Shown in pieces: positions 39,637 through 50,418 of a DNA stretch of 64,000 nt. Below the pieces are notes generated by a model that did no database searches, had not been told where the DNA came from, and saw only the letters and a program-made list of their open reading frames with translations. The first letter of the stretch is position 1, and every line of letters begins with the position of its first letter. The position numbers and the translations under genes were made by a program. Origin of the DNA: Methylococcaceae bacterium (GTDB taxonomy: Bacteria; Pseudomonadota; Gammaproteobacteria; Methylococcales; Methylomonadaceae); contig JAKIVF010000002.1 of the NCBI GenBank assembly GCA_021647145.1, positions 1 through 64,000 of the forward strand. Direction: 5' to 3'.

Positions 39637-39813
39637 CTATAATAGTTTGCTTTTGATTTTCTGACAGCGGATACACTGAAAAACTGAAATTAATTTTCCT
39701 TGCTTCACATCAAATTGTTGTGTCTTTATAATTTTCCATTTATGAAACCCACTACGACACAACGTATTACTTTTCAATGCTTTCTTCTTGGTTAGCTGAA
39801 TAACCTCACCCAT
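39637..39813 (-). CDS. small CxxC protein upstream of zapE
   Basis: This is a 58-residue basic protein (begins MGEVIQLTKKKALKSN). It has a cysteine in LCRSGFHKWK and a CIRC pair near the C-terminus, so a C...CxxC metal site, possibly with the histidine, is plausible. The layout recalls small phage-type C-x3-GHKW...CxxC proteins. It ends 7 bp before the zapE start codon, in the same direction, suggesting coupling. It does not overlap any other gene. I cannot assign a function. Confidence 0.5.
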   Translation of the reverse strand: MGEVIQLTKKKALKSNTLCRSGFHKWKIIKTQQFDVKQGKLISVFQCIRCQKIKSKLL

Positions 39814-39883
39814 TTGTCTTCAACTCCAACAACTCACAAAAGTCATATAAAAAAGTGACGCAAAAATATCATTAATTTTTTTC

Positions 39884-40483
39884 TTATTTTTTAGAAATAC
39901 TTCCCCATGCAGCTTGCCATGCGTGGGATTGATAACTGTCAGCTGGTTTAGAAAAAGCGCCTGACAGCACTAAACTTAAGGTGTGGTTAATGATACCGAA
40001 AAAATAATTATAGGCTAACAGTGAATCAATAGAACGAATTTCGCCGTCTTTAATACCATTCTGTATCACTCGTCTTATTTTATTAAAAGGCACCGTTTCT
40101 AACAACAATTTACTCTCTGGTAAAATTTCTTTCTTATTAACTACTAATAAAAATTGAATAACTTCAGGAGCTTCATCAGTTAATTTAAATAATAAATCAA
40201 CAATTTCTCTTAGTTGTTCAGAGGCTTTTCTGTTTCTACGGCGAATATCATCTATAGAAATACTCAAGCTATCTAAGATGTTATCAAATAACTCTTCTGC
40301 AATTGCTTGTTTGTTCTTAAAATGCTGATAAATGCCACTCGTTGTTTTTATATTTACAGCATCCTTAATATCTGTTAAGGATGTATTAAAATAACCTTTT
40401 TCTGAAAATAATTTTAATGATGCCAGTAAAATTTCATCTTGAGTTATCGTTTTTGACGCAATAGTTTTATTTTCCATAAACAT
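39884..40483 (-). CDS. TetR-family transcriptional regulator
   Basis: This 199-residue regulator has an N-terminal TetR helix-turn-helix (residues 14-60: ILLASLKLFSEKGYFNTSL, then KTTSGIYQHFKNKQAIAEEL). The C-terminal ligand domain is unrecognised; it resembles the QacR/AcrR-like group broadly. It is 34 bp downstream of pgsA, so it might be read through from that operon. Its target is unknown because no exporter or enzyme gene is adjacent. Confidence 0.88.
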   Translation of the reverse strand: MFMENKTIASKTITQDEILLASLKLFSEKGYFNTSLTDIKDAVNIKTTSGIYQHFKNKQAIAEELFDNILDSLSISIDDIRRRNRKASEQLREIVDLLFKLTDEAPEVIQFLLVVNKKEILPESKLLLETVPFNKIRRVIQNGIKDGEIRSIDSLLAYNYFFGIINHTLSLVLSGAFSKPADSYQSHAWQAAWGSISKK

Positions 40484-40517
40484 TTAAGTTTTCATACAGT
40501 CAAGCTCTCAGAGGAGT

Positions 40518-41078
40518 CTATTCATCTACGGTAGAAAAGGCAGCTGATAAATAATTTATCATTGACCACAAAGTCAAAATTGCTGCTATATATAGCAACC
40601 AATACCCAATTAAATTTATTGGCAAACCAAACAAATCTTCTCTATACAGTAAAAACCCTATTGCTAACATTTGTACTGTTGTTTTCCATTTACCTAAAAT
40701 GGATACTTTTACCTTTGCTTTCTTCCCAATTTCTGCCATCCATTCTCGTAAAGAAGCAATTGTAATTTCTCTTCCAATAATTATCGCTGATGCTATTGCC
40801 AAAGATACGCTGGCTTGTTGTTGAACAATTAATACCAGAACAATTGCCACCATTAATTTATCCGCTACTGGATCAAGAAAAGCACCAAAAGCAGTTTCTA
40901 GACTCATTTTTCTTGCTAAATAACCATCTAACCAATCTGTAAATCCAGCAAACATAAACAGGCAAGTACTCACAACATTGGAATACTCCCAAGGCAAATA
41001 AAACGTAATTGCCAATAGAGGTATTAACGCTATACGAAGTAATGTTAGATAAGTGGGTAAATTAAAGTCAATAGTCAT
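40518..41078 (-). CDS. pgsA: CDP-diacylglycerol-glycerol-3-phosphate phosphatidyltransferase
   Basis: This inner-membrane enzyme carries out the first committed step of phosphatidylglycerol and cardiolipin synthesis. The CDP-alcohol phosphatidyltransferase motif is complete: D51-G-x2-A55-R56-x8-G65-x3-D69-x3-D73. Several hydrophobic helices cover the 186 residues. It overlaps uvrC by 11 bp, the conserved uvrC-pgsA arrangement of gammaproteobacteria. Confidence 0.95.
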   Translation of the reverse strand: MTIDFNLPTYLTLLRIALIPLLAITFYLPWEYSNVVSTCLFMFAGFTDWLDGYLARKMSLETAFGAFLDPVADKLMVAIVLVLIVQQQASVSLAIASAIIIGREITIASLREWMAEIGKKAKVKVSILGKWKTTVQMLAIGFLLYREDLFGLPINLIGYWLLYIAAILTLWSMINYLSAAFSTVDE

Positions 41079-42909
41079 CTTGATGATGAAAGTTATCGTA
41101 AATTCGTTGAGCTAATTGTATGCTTATACCATCAATCCCAGAAAGCGCATCGACACCAGCACTTGACACTCCTTGTAGTCCGCCAAATTGCTTTAATACA
41201 AGCTGTCTTCTTTTTGGTCCCAAGCCTACAATACTTTCTAATACAGACTCTTTTTTTGCCTTTGCTCTTCGCTGTCTATGCCCTGTAATTGCAAATCGAT
41301 GAGCTTCATCTCGTATGTTTTGAATCAGCAATAAAGCACTCGCACCTGGCGTTATATCTATAGGCTGTTCTTTTTCAACCAAAATCAATTTTTCCATTCC
41401 TGCTTTTCTATCAGGACCTTTAGAAACGCCAACTATCATAACATTATTTACCTTTAATTCTTCTAATGCCTTACTTGCTTCATTAACCTGACCTTTTCCT
41501 CCATCAATAAAAAGGATATCTGGTGCTTGATGTTCTCCTTTTTTTAAACGCTTATAACGTCTTAAAATTGCCTGATACATTGCCGCATAATCATCGCCTG
41601 GGGTGATTCCTTCTATATTAAATCGTCGATATGCCGATTTAATCGGCCCTTCTCTATCAAAAACCACACACGACGCGACTGTTTGGTCGCCTTGGGTATG
41701 GCTAATATCAAAACATTCTAGCCTTTTAGGCAAATCATTACACCCTAATTCTTCTTGTAAATTTAGGTATCTAGCATAAACTCCTTGTTTATCAGCTAGT
41801 TTGCTTTGTAACGAATTTTCTGCATTCATTTGAGACATCCTTAACCACTTAAGACGCTCACCTCTTACATTATCGGAAATCGAAACGGGGTGTTTTGCTT
41901 GCTTAGTAAGCATCTCAATCAATAACTCTGACTCTTCGATTGAATGGCTTACTATCAATTCATAGGGCACCTGCCTTTCCAGATAATATTGTGGAATAAA
42001 TGCTTGCAATATAGCTTCAGGAGCGCAATCATCTTTTATTCTAGGAAAAAATAACTTATTTCCTAAAGTTTGCCCATTACGAATAAAAAATACTTGTACA
42101 CACGCCACGCCTCCTTTACTTGAGCAAGCAAGAATATCCACATCACCTTTTTCACCATGAACAAAATGTTTTTCCAAAACCGTTCTTAAACGGGTAATCT
42201 GATCACGATAGATTACAGCTCGTTCAAATTCTAACTTTTTTGATGCTGATTCCATTTTATCAATCAAATGATCGATTAATAAGTTGCCTTTTCCTTCTAA
42301 AAATAGAACCGTATTTTGTACATCTTCAGCATAATTCTGCTTCTTTATTAACCCTACACAAGGAGCTGTACACCGCTCAATTTGGTATTGCAAGCAGGGT
42401 CTAGTACGATTGTTATAAAATGAGTCTTCACATTGCCGAATCGGAAAAATTTTTTGTAAAAGTTTTAATGTTTCTTTTACTGCGCCAGCACTTGGATAGG
42501 GGCCAAAGTACTTTCCACGCTTCTTTTTTGCCCCGCGATGAAAAGTTATTTGTGGATAATCATGACAACTAGAAATATATAGATAAGGATAAGATTTATC
42601 ATCACGAAGACAGATATTGTAACGCGGCTTATATTGTTTGATTTGCTGACTTTCCAGCAGTAATGCTTCACCCTCCGTATTTGTAACGGTCACCTCAATT
42701 TCAACTATTCTAGCCACCATTGCCTGTTGTTTTAATGACACAGAATTAGCTCTAAAATAACTAGAGACTCTTTTTTTTAGATTTTTTGCCTTTCCAATAT
42801 ATAAAATTTCTCCTTCAATATTCAACATTTTATAAATACCTGGACGTTTAGTCAGGTTTTTTAAAAACATGTTTATATCAAAATCTATCGGAGACTCTAT
42901 CTCGCCCAT
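41068..42909 (-). CDS. uvrC: excinuclease ABC subunit C
   Basis: UvrC makes both incisions in nucleotide excision repair. The 613 residues contain the N-terminal GIY-YIG nuclease (RPGIYKML...ILYIGKAKNLKKR, about residues 17-45), the cysteine-containing QCEDSFYNNRTRPCLQYQI region, the UVR motif (about 200-235), the RNase H-like nuclease (CFDISHTQGDQTVASCVVF) and C-terminal helix-hairpin-helix motifs. It is 3 bp downstream of the uracil-DNA glycosylase gene. Confidence 0.97.
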   Translation of the reverse strand: MGEIESPIDFDINMFLKNLTKRPGIYKMLNIEGEILYIGKAKNLKKRVSSYFRANSVSLKQQAMVARIVEIEVTVTNTEGEALLLESQQIKQYKPRYNICLRDDKSYPYLYISSCHDYPQITFHRGAKKKRGKYFGPYPSAGAVKETLKLLQKIFPIRQCEDSFYNNRTRPCLQYQIERCTAPCVGLIKKQNYAEDVQNTVLFLEGKGNLLIDHLIDKMESASKKLEFERAVIYRDQITRLRTVLEKHFVHGEKGDVDILACSSKGGVACVQVFFIRNGQTLGNKLFFPRIKDDCAPEAILQAFIPQYYLERQVPYELIVSHSIEESELLIEMLTKQAKHPVSISDNVRGERLKWLRMSQMNAENSLQSKLADKQGVYARYLNLQEELGCNDLPKRLECFDISHTQGDQTVASCVVFDREGPIKSAYRRFNIEGITPGDDYAAMYQAILRRYKRLKKGEHQAPDILFIDGGKGQVNEASKALEELKVNNVMIVGVSKGPDRKAGMEKLILVEKEQPIDITPGASALLLIQNIRDEAHRFAITGHRQRRAKAKKESVLESIVGLGPKRRQLVLKQFGGLQGVSSAGVDALSGIDGISIQLAQRIYDNFHHQDDY

Positions 42910-42912
42910 AAT

Positions 42913-43551
42913 TTATTTCATTAAACCCTGAATAGTAATAAAGACATCAGAAAACATCTCTTTTGTTAATCTCTTGGTTTGGACATTATATCGACTACAA
43001 TGATATGAACTAACCAGCCTTTTCCCATCCGGCAATTCAAATTCTTTATTATGTCCAAACTTTACAGTGCTTAACTTCAAACCATAGGCTTTTAAAACTG
43101 ATTGATGCGCAATATTGCCAAGAACCAAAATCACTGCCTTATCTGGTAAAACTTTTATTTCTTCTGATAAAAAATGATTACATTGGTTTATCTCAGCACC
43201 TGTTGGTTTATTTTTAGGCGGCAAACATTTTACTGCATTTGTAATACGACAATTAGTTAAGTTTAGCCTATCATCCAAAGATATAGACCTCTTTTGGTTA
43301 CTATACCCAAATTTGAATAAATTTTCGTACAGTAAAAGTCCAGCATAATCACCAGTAAACGGTCTCCCTGTAGCATTAGCTCCATGCATTCCAGGAGCAA
43401 GACCAACAATCAATAATTTTGCGTTTTCATCTCCAAATGGAGCGACAGGGTGAGCATGATAATTTGGGTACTTTTTCTTAACTTCAGTTAAAAACCTATC
43501 AAGCCGAAAACACTTTTTACAGCTTTGATCAAACACTAATTTTGATAACAT
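42913..43551 (-). CDS. uracil-DNA glycosylase, family 5 (UDGb-like)
   Basis: This base-excision-repair enzyme removes uracil and possibly other deaminated bases. The family 5 motif A is visible as GLAPGMHGANATGRPFTGD, and the C-terminal motif appears as SYHCSRYNVQTKRLT. N-terminal cysteines (SCKKCFRL) can form the Fe-S site with later ones. The ATG at 43578 lies inside the pnp terminator and has no ribosome-binding site. I therefore prefer the ATG at 43551, preceded by GGTGGG, giving 212 residues. It forms a unit with uvrC and pgsA. Confidence 0.85.
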   Translation of the reverse strand: MLSKLVFDQSCKKCFRLDRFLTEVKKKYPNYHAHPVAPFGDENAKLLIVGLAPGMHGANATGRPFTGDYAGLLLYENLFKFGYSNQKRSISLDDRLNLTNCRITNAVKCLPPKNKPTGAEINQCNHFLSEEIKVLPDKAVILVLGNIAHQSVLKAYGLKLSTVKFGHNKEFELPDGKRLVSSYHCSRYNVQTKRLTKEMFSDVFITIQGLMK

Positions 43552-43573
43552 TTCCCACCGAATAATTTCAATT

Positions 43574-43610
43574 ATCATAAAAAAGGGCCTTTCGGCCCTT
43601 TTTTATGATT
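43574..43610 (-). terminator. intrinsic terminator after pnp
   Basis: The near-perfect palindrome AAAAAAGGGCC-GAAA-GGCCCTTTTTT lies just past the pnp stop codon, with T-runs on both strands. It separates the ribosomal/pnp operon from the glycosylase-uvrC-pgsA unit. Confidence 0.88.
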
Positions 43611-43628
43611 TCGTACCAAAGATAAAAA

Positions 43629-45710
43629 CTAATCTTCTTTACCAACTTCCTTCATGCTTAATCTAACCCTTCCCTGCCGGTCAATCTCAAGAACTTTTAC
43701 TTTAACCACCTCACCTTCTGACAGTTTATCACTAACTTTCTCAACTCGTTCATCAGATATTTGTGAAATATGTACTAAGCCATCTTTCCCAGGTAATATT
43801 GTTACAAATGCCCCAAAATCCATTAAACGTGCAATTTTGCCTTCATAAATTTTACCCACTTCAACTTCAGCTGTAATTTCTTCAATGATTCGTTTTGCTT
43901 CTTCACCTGCTGCTTTATCAACAGAAGCAACCTTTACAACACCATCATCAGTTAAATCTACACTTGCGCCAGTTTTCTCTGTAATACCACGTATCGTCGC
44001 ACCACCTTTACCAATAACTTCTCGAATTTTACTAGGGTCAATTTTAAAAGTAATAATTCTTGGCGCAAAATCTGACATTTCTTCACGGGTAGAAGACAAT
44101 GCTTTATTCATTTCATCTAGAATAAATAAACGACCCTGTTTTGCTTGTTCTAATGCCGCTTGCATAATCTCAGCTGTAATTCCATCAATCTTAATATCCA
44201 TTTGAAGTGCTGTAATACCACTTTCTGATCCAGCTACCTTAAAGTCCATATCACCTAAATGATCTTCATCACCTAAAATATCAGATAATACAGCAAATTT
44301 ATCGCCCTCTTTAATTAAACCCATTGCAATACCAGCAACAGGAGCCTTTAAAGGCACTCCTGCATCCATTAATGCAAGACTACTACCGCAGACTGAAGCC
44401 ATAGAACTCGAACCATTAGATTCTGTAATTTCAGAAACTACTCGAATGACATAAGGGAATTCTTCTAAATTGGGTAATACTGCTGAAACCCCACGTTTGG
44501 CAAGTCGGCCATGTCCAATTTCGCGGCGTTTCGGAGAACCTACAAAACCAGTCTCTCCTACACAATAAGGAGGAAAATTATAATGTAGCATAAAAGGCTC
44601 TTTGTATTCACCTGCTAGGCTATCAATAATTTGAGCATCGCGCTCAGTTCCTAAAGTTGCCACCACTAAAGCTTGGGTTTCTCCTCGAGTGAATAAGGCT
44701 GAACCATGTGTTCTTTCTAATACACTTGTTTTGACTGAAATAGCCCTAACTGTCGACAAATCACGCCCATCAATACGCACTCTTTCATTTAAAATAGAAG
44801 TACGTACAATTTCTTTCTCTAGACCCTCAATAATATCTCTAATAGCACTTTCTTCATACTGCTCATCAGCAGTTAATTTTGCTACACAAGCGGATCTAAG
44901 TGAAGACAGCTCATCTTGTCTTAGTAATTTTTCTGCAATTTTGTAGGCAACTTGTATTCCAGATTCAACTTCGGCCTTTACTAATCCTTTCAAAACCTCA
45001 TCAGTTTCTGGGGCAGCCCATTCATAAGCAGGTGTTGCAACTTCGGCAGCAAATTCATTAATAGCATTAATTGCACACTGCATCTGTTCATGCCCAAATA
45101 ATACTGCTCCTAACATGACTTCTTCTGATAATAAGTCAGCTTCTGACTCAACCATGAGTACAGCATGTTGAGTACCTGCAACAACCAATTCTAATTGTGA
45201 TTCTTCAAGCTCTGTTTTAGTTGGGTTTAACAAATAAGTTCCATCTTTATAACCTACTGCTGCGGCACCAACTGGTCCATTGAACGGTAATCCAGAAACA
45301 GCTAAAGCAGCTGACGCTCCTAATAAAGCAGGGATTTCAGTATCAATTTCAGGGTTTAGTGATACAACAGTAGCAATAATTTGTACTTCGTTAGTATACC
45401 CATCAGGAAATAAAGGGCGGATAGGTCTATCTATCAACCGACAAGTCAGCGTTTCTTTCTCTGTAGGCCGTCCTTCCCGCTTAAAAAAACCACCAGGTAT
45501 TTTCCCTGCAGCATAAGCTTTTTCTTGATAATTCACTGTTAAAGGAAAAAAATCTCCTCCTTGAGCCTCTTTTTTACCTACCACTGCAACAAGTAATGAA
45601 GTACCTTCTACATTAATCAAGACAGTTCCACTAGTCTGGCGTGCAATTTCACCCGTTTCTAGTGTTACAAGATGATCGCCATATTTAAATTCTTTCCGAA
45701 TAGGAGTCAC
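43629..45710 (-). CDS. pnp: polyribonucleotide nucleotidyltransferase (PNPase)
   Basis: This is a 3'-5' phosphorolytic exoribonuclease and degradosome component. Two RNase PH domains are followed by a KH domain ([18 protein letters not shown]) and an S1 domain ([18 protein letters not shown]) near the C-terminus. The start is GTG at 45710 ([11 protein letters not shown]), preceded by AAGGAT at the right distance. It matches the family N-terminus better than the ATG six codons upstream. This gives 693 residues. It follows rpsO across a terminator, as in E. coli. Confidence 0.96.
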   Translation of the reverse strand: MTPIRKEFKYGDHLVTLETGEIARQTSGTVLINVEGTSLLVAVVGKKEAQGGDFFPLTVNYQEKAYAAGKIPGGFFKREGRPTEKETLTCRLIDRPIRPLFPDGYTNEVQIIATVVSLNPEIDTEIPALLGASAALAVSGLPFNGPVGAAAVGYKDGTYLLNPTKTELEESQLELVVAGTQHAVLMVESEADLLSEEVMLGAVLFGHEQMQCAINAINEFAAEVATPAYEWAAPETDEVLKGLVKAEVESGIQVAYKIAEKLLRQDELSSLRSACVAKLTADEQYEESAIRDIIEGLEKEIVRTSILNERVRIDGRDLSTVRAISVKTSVLERTHGSALFTRGETQALVVATLGTERDAQIIDSLAGEYKEPFMLHYNFPPYCVGETGFVGSPKRREIGHGRLAKRGVSAVLPNLEEFPYVIRVVSEITESNGSSSMASVCGSSLALMDAGVPLKAPVAGIAMGLIKEGDKFAVLSDILGDEDHLGDMDFKVAGSESGITALQMDIKIDGITAEIMQAALEQAKQGRLFILDEMNKALSSTREEMSDFAPRIITFKIDPSKIREVIGKGGATIRGITEKTGASVDLTDDGVVKVASVDKAAGEEAKRIIEEITAEVEVGKIYEGKIARLMDFGAFVTILPGKDGLVHISQISDERVEKVSDKLSEGEVVKVKVLEIDRQGRVRLSMKEVGKED

Positions 45711-45801
45711 TATTAAGATCCTTAACAAAGATTGTCAATCAGAAGAGAAAAGTGTGATTTCAATGACATCCTCACTTTATTTAAACTCTTCACATTTATA
45801 A

Positions 45802-45840
45802 ATAAAAAAACGGCAATTAATATAAATTAATTGCCGTTTC
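45802..45840 (-). terminator. intrinsic terminator between rpsO and pnp
   Basis: The stem AAACGGCAATTAA / TTAATTGCCGTTT has a six-base loop and a T-run on the minus strand, directly after the rpsO stop codon. It is positioned like the E. coli rpsO terminator. Confidence 0.88.
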
Positions 45841-45844
45841 AAGG

Positions 45845-46114
45845 TTATTTACGTAAGCCTAAGCGCTCAATAAGTGAGCGATAACGAGCAAGATCCTTCT
45901 TTTTTAGATAATCAAGCAATTTACGACGCTGATTTACCATGCGTAATAATCCACGACGAGAATGATTATCTTTCTTATGCTCTGCAAAATGAGGTGTTAA
46001 ATGAGTAATATGAGCTGTTAATAAAGCAACTTGTACTTCTGGTGAACCTGTATCACTTTCTGATAAACGATATTCTTCAACAACTGCTTTTTTTTGTTCT
46101 ACTGTAAATGGCAT
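45845..46114 (-). CDS. rpsO: 30S ribosomal protein S15
   Basis: S15 is an early-binding 16S rRNA protein of the 30S subunit. The 89 residues match the universal pattern ([49 protein letters not shown]). In E. coli S15 represses its own translation through a leader pseudoknot; an inverted repeat at 46231-46261 lies in the leader here. Confidence 0.98.
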   Translation of the reverse strand: MPFTVEQKKAVVEEYRLSESDTGSPEVQVALLTAHITHLTPHFAEHKKDNHSRRGLLRMVNQRRKLLDYLKKKDLARYRSLIERLGLRK

Positions 46115-46230
46115 TTTAATCCCTATAGATTAATTATTATAAAAAAAATCACTTCCGTGATTTACTCAATTACATTGCATCCACAATAGGGTGTAGACAC
46201 AAATGTTTTTTCTTCTCTAAAGCAAGGTAA

Positions 46231-46261
46231 ATGATCTAAATGCTTCAACTCATTAGATCAT
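46231..46261. other. inverted repeat in the truB-rpsO intergenic region
   Basis: The perfect 9-bp repeat ATGATCTAA / TTAGATCAT has a 13-base loop and lies about 120 bp before rpsO. It could be part of the S15 autoregulatory leader or a processing site. There is no U-run for termination. Confidence 0.35.
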
Positions 46262-46305
46262 ACTCCCTAGAATCTTACAAAACAAGCTCTCTATACGACT
46301 TCGAT

Positions 46306-47214
46306 CTATAAGTTAAAAATTTTCTTCGGCACCAATCTACCATCCAATAGGATTTCTCCCAAACCTAAAAAAACCTGCTCATTATACATTCTAACTTGAC
46401 CTAAAACCGATTCTATTTTCTTATCTAATTGTAACTGCTGACCCTGCCTTATCATTACAGTTTGAATATCTGAAAGTAGTATTAAAGGAATATTATGTAG
46501 TGGTTTATCCACACTAATCAACTGATCCGTTAACTGATCTAAGTCCATTTTCTGTAATTGCTCGATCAATAGCGCATTTTCTATTTTAAAAATACCCGCT
46601 TGTGTTCTCCTTAACTGGACAACAGTTCCTCCACAACCAAATTCATTCCCAATATCTTCAGCTAAAGAACGAATATAGGTCCCTTTTGAACACACCACGT
46701 CCAATGTCAATGTATCAATTGTTGTATTCAGCAAGTTTAATTCAAAAATAGTAATTCTACGTACTTTTCGCTCAATTATTTTTCCTTCTCTGGCCAACTC
46801 ATATAATTTTCTGCCCTTATGTTTTAAAGCAGAGTACATGGGTGGAATCTGATCTATGTCTCCGGTAAATTTTTTCAAGCAACTTTCAATAGCTTCAACT
46901 GATAATACAGGCACTGGTTTTTCTGCGATAACTTGACCTTCTGAATCACCGGTATCTGTGATTACTCCTAACTTAACAACTACTCGATATCGTTTATCAT
47001 CATCTAACATTAATGATGAGACTTTTGTTGCTTCCCCAAAACACAAGGGTAACAAACCTGTTGCCAAAGGGTCTAGGCTACCTGTGTGCCCCGCTTTATT
47101 GGCATTAAATAATCGTTTAACTTCTTGTAGCGCTCGGTTAGATGAAACACTTATCCGCTTATCTAACAGCAATATCCCATGAACATTATTGCCGGACTTT
47201 CGTTTACTCAACAA
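46306..47214 (-). CDS. truB: tRNA pseudouridine-55 synthase
   Basis: TruB converts U55 in the T-loop of tRNAs to pseudouridine. The catalytic aspartate is D48 in AGHTGSLDPLATG. YSALKHKGRKLYELAREG and SKGTYIRSLAEDIG are further family motifs. At 302 residues the length is normal. No ATG precedes the conserved VHGILLLDK, so the start is a TTG at 47214, a few bases after an AAGGA sequence. It is 12 bp after rbfA. Confidence 0.95.
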   Translation of the reverse strand: MLSKRKSGNNVHGILLLDKRISVSSNRALQEVKRLFNANKAGHTGSLDPLATGLLPLCFGEATKVSSLMLDDDKRYRVVVKLGVITDTGDSEGQVIAEKPVPVLSVEAIESCLKKFTGDIDQIPPMYSALKHKGRKLYELAREGKIIERKVRRITIFELNLLNTTIDTLTLDVVCSKGTYIRSLAEDIGNEFGCGGTVVQLRRTQAGIFKIENALLIEQLQKMDLDQLTDQLISVDKPLHNIPLILLSDIQTVMIRQGQQLQLDKKIESVLGQVRMYNEQVFLGLGEILLDGRLVPKKIFNL

Positions 47215-47226
47215 TAATTCCTTACC

Positions 47227-47592
47227 TTAATTTTCTTGATCTTTTTTACCACGATCAACGAGGAGCTCTGCAATTCGAATTCCAGTATCAAATGAATTAT
47301 CATAATAAAACCTAAAGTCTGAAATATGCCTTAAGCGCATTCTTTTCGCCACTAGATGCCGAATCATTGGAGCAAGCTCATTTAGAGCCTTAACACTCTC
47401 AACCTTAACACTATCATCCGCATTTAAAACCGTCACATAAATCTTGGCAATAGCTAAATCCTTAGACACTACAACCTCATTTACTGTAACAAAACCTATC
47501 CGGGAATCATGAGTTTCACGCTGTAAAACAAAAGCAAGTTCTTTTTGCATTTGTGAAGAAACGCGTTCACTACGCCCATACTCCTTACCCAT
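47227..47592 (-). CDS. rbfA: ribosome-binding factor A
   Basis: RbfA is a small KH-fold protein that helps mature the 30S subunit and is important in cold adaptation. The 121 residues include RVSSQMQKELAFVLQRE at the start and RLRHISDFRFYYDNSFD, the family's C-terminal signature. It lies 7 bp after infB in the conserved operon. Confidence 0.96.
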   Translation of the reverse strand: MGKEYGRSERVSSQMQKELAFVLQRETHDSRIGFVTVNEVVVSKDLAIAKIYVTVLNADDSVKVESVKALNELAPMIRHLVAKRMRLRHISDFRFYYDNSFDTGIRIAELLVDRGKKDQEN

Positions 47593-47599
47593 AATCGCT

Positions 47600-50407
47600 T
47601 TACTCTAGCTCTCTTCTTACTTCAACGCGTTCAAAAACTTCAATTTGATCACCGGTCTTAACATCATTATAATTTTTTACTCCAATTCCGCATTCCATTC
47701 CCATTTTCACCTCATTAACATCATCTTTAAATCGGCGTAATGATTCAAGCTGTCCCTCATATATAACAACATTATCACGCAACACTCTTATTGGTAGATT
47801 TCTCTTGACAAGACCATCAATTACCATACAGCCGGCAATAGCACCAATTTTTGGTGACTTAAAAACATCGCGAACTTCTGCCAAACCAATAATTTTTTCT
47901 TGTATATCTGGAGCCAACATACCTGTTACTGCACGCTTAACCTCGTCAATTGCTTCATAAATTATGCTGTAGTAGTGTAAATCAATTTCTGACTCCGAAA
48001 TTAATTTACGTGCTGTAGCATCAGCCCTTACATTAAATCCAATTAGAATTGCTCCTGATGCTAATGCAAGGTTTGCATCGCCCTCGTTAATACCCCCAAC
48101 ACCACCATAGACACAATTTACAGAGACCTCATCATTTGAGAGTTTAATCAACGACTCTCGCAACGCCTCTAAACTACCTTGTACATCTGTTTTAATGACT
48201 AAATTCAAAGTAGATGTGTCACCTGTTTCCATTTTAGAAAACACCTCATCAAGTTTCGATGCCTGTTGAGCAGCATGTTTGCTTGATTTTTTCCTTTCTT
48301 CTCTATGTTCAGCCAATTCCTTGGCCGCTTTTTCATTCTGAGCAAATAGAAATTCATCCCCTGCTTCTGGTGTTCCTGACAACCCTAAAATTTCGACTGG
48401 AACAGAAGGTCCTGCTTCCTCTATCGATTTTCCATCTTCATCAAACATAGCTCGAATACGCCCGTATTCGTGTCCACATAAAATAATCTGGCCTTTTTTC
48501 AAAGTTCCCTTTTGCACCAATATGGTCGCCACAGATCCACGCCCTTTATCCAAACGTGCTTCAATAACAAACCCTGATGCAGCCCCTTTAATAGGTGCCT
48601 CTAATTCTAAAATTTCAGTTTGTAGGATTAGCGATTCAATTAATTGACCAACACCTTCTCCGGTTTTCGCTGAAACTTTAAGAAATTGAACATCTCCACC
48701 CCATTCTTCTGGAATCACTTCTAGGGAGGCCATTTCTTGCATAACTTTATCAGGGTTTGCCTCAGCCTTATCCATTTTATTAATAGCAACCACCAAAGGC
48801 ACCTTGGCAGCTTTTGCATGCTCAATAGCTTCTTTTGTTTGAGGCATAACACCATCATCAGCAGCAACAACAACAACAACAATATCAGTTACTTCTGCCC
48901 CACGAGCACGCATTGCAGTAAATGCTGCATGACCTGGTGTATCAAGAAAAGTCACACTTCCATGATCAGTTTTAACCTGATAAGCTCCAATATGCTGGGT
49001 AATACCACCGGCCTCTCCTGATGCTACACGAGTTTCACGAATATAATCAAGCAGTGAAGTTTTACCATGATCAACATGCCCCATAATTGTCACAATAGGT
49101 GATCGCGGCGCCAATTTTCGATCATCATCCTTATCTTTTTCTTTATCAACAACGTCAGCCAACATTTCTTTTTCTAAGTCATCATCACTTTGCAATATTG
49201 GTTTATGCCCCATCTCTTCAACTAATATGACCGCTGTTTCTTGGTCAATCACCTGATTAATAGTTGTCATAATCCCAAGACTCATCAATTGTTTAATAAC
49301 TTCTGCAGCTTTAACACTCATTTTCTGGGCTAATTCAGAAACAATGATCGTTTCGGGGATAGCTACATCTTTCACAATAGTCTCAATAGGCTTTTCAAAC
49401 TGATGCTTATTAGCATCCAATTCAGCTGCTAATTGAATTCTTTTTTGTTTACCTTTTTTACCTTTCGCCCTTCTTCCCACTCCTGTTGGCATGGCCTGAC
49501 CCCGGCCAGGAGCAATGCCTCTTTTTTGAGTTCCTGGAGTAGCTGCTCTTGTTGTATGTGCTACTCCGCCAGGCTTAGTTTTTGCAGCACCTGCTTGTTT
49601 TTTCTTATGTAAAGTTTGCTGTTTTTTTGCCTCAGCCTGTTTTCTTACTTTTGCGGCATTTCTTTCAATAGAGGCTTCCAAGCGTAATTTTTTCTCATCA
49701 GATAATTTTTTTTCTTTAATCTCTTCCTCTGATAAAGTAACTAACTCTGGCTCTGGCTCTGGCTCTATCTTTTCCTCTTCTTTTGCCAGCTCTATTTTAT
49801 CTACAGAATCACCCTCTACGAAAACCTTATCTTTTTGTTCATTGGAAGAATCATCTTCGCTTTTACTCTCTTGTATTTCTTTTTCGGCTAGAGTGCTATC
49901 TTTCTCGTTAGCAATCTCAGTATCAATTATTTCTGTCTGTTGTTTCTTATTATTCTCCTCAAGCGTCGCCTGTATACTTTGTTCATGCTTTTTACGCTCT
50001 TCTTCTTCTGCCGCTATTTGTTTCTTCTGTTCTTCCAATGCTTTATTAACACGCTCTATTTCTTTTTGCTCTTCGCTAACAACTGATTCACTGCGCTTTA
50101 TATACGTTCTTTTTTTACGCACTTCAACATTTACAGTTTTTGCAGCCGCACCTGGCCCAGTAGATTGTTGTAATTCGGAAACTTTTCTGCGTTTTAATGT
50201 GATTTTTTTTGGTGAGCTTTTTTCTGTTTTATCTTCTTCTTTACCGTGCATCTTCCGAAGATGAGCTAACAATTTAACTCGTTCATCCTCATCAATTAAA
50301 TCATCAGGAGATGACGCAGAAACCCCTGCTTCTTTTAACTGTTCCAGAAAGCGATCCAGAGGTATTTTTACTATTGCTGCTAATTCTTTTACTGTTTTAT
50401 CACTCAT
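47600..50407 (-). CDS. infB: translation initiation factor IF-2
   Basis: IF-2 is a GTPase that brings initiator tRNA to the ribosome. The 935 residues comprise the IF2_N domain (residues 1-50), a long charged Lys/Glu-rich linker (about 60-330), a second IF2_N-like region, and the GTPase domain with [14 protein letters not shown] and NKMD motifs from about residue 440, followed by domains II-IV. The low-complexity linker explains several spurious open frames on the opposite strand. Confidence 0.98.
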   Translation of the reverse strand: MSDKTVKELAAIVKIPLDRFLEQLKEAGVSASSPDDLIDEDERVKLLAHLRKMHGKEEDKTEKSSPKKITLKRRKVSELQQSTGPGAAAKTVNVEVRKKRTYIKRSESVVSEEQKEIERVNKALEEQKKQIAAEEEERKKHEQSIQATLEENNKKQQTEIIDTEIANEKDSTLAEKEIQESKSEDDSSNEQKDKVFVEGDSVDKIELAKEEEKIEPEPEPELVTLSEEEIKEKKLSDEKKLRLEASIERNAAKVRKQAEAKKQQTLHKKKQAGAAKTKPGGVAHTTRAATPGTQKRGIAPGRGQAMPTGVGRRAKGKKGKQKRIQLAAELDANKHQFEKPIETIVKDVAIPETIIVSELAQKMSVKAAEVIKQLMSLGIMTTINQVIDQETAVILVEEMGHKPILQSDDDLEKEMLADVVDKEKDKDDDRKLAPRSPIVTIMGHVDHGKTSLLDYIRETRVASGEAGGITQHIGAYQVKTDHGSVTFLDTPGHAAFTAMRARGAEVTDIVVVVVAADDGVMPQTKEAIEHAKAAKVPLVVAINKMDKAEANPDKVMQEMASLEVIPEEWGGDVQFLKVSAKTGEGVGQLIESLILQTEILELEAPIKGAASGFVIEARLDKGRGSVATILVQKGTLKKGQIILCGHEYGRIRAMFDEDGKSIEEAGPSVPVEILGLSGTPEAGDEFLFAQNEKAAKELAEHREERKKSSKHAAQQASKLDEVFSKMETGDTSTLNLVIKTDVQGSLEALRESLIKLSNDEVSVNCVYGGVGGINEGDANLALASGAILIGFNVRADATARKLISESEIDLHYYSIIYEAIDEVKRAVTGMLAPDIQEKIIGLAEVRDVFKSPKIGAIAGCMVIDGLVKRNLPIRVLRDNVVIYEGQLESLRRFKDDVNEVKMGMECGIGVKNYNDVKTGDQIEVFERVEVRRELE

Positions 50408-50418
50408 ATCAACCTCTC

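Noticed and set aside
45711..45728. Longer N-terminus for PNPase from an upstream ATG
   Set aside because: The extra six residues would swallow the AAGGAT ribosome-binding site, and homologues start at TPIRKEF, so GTG at 45710 is preferred.
49842..50264. 140-codon plus-strand open frame
   Set aside because: It is antisense to the Lys/Glu-rich linker of infB; the Ser/Phe/Cys-rich translation is a composition shadow.
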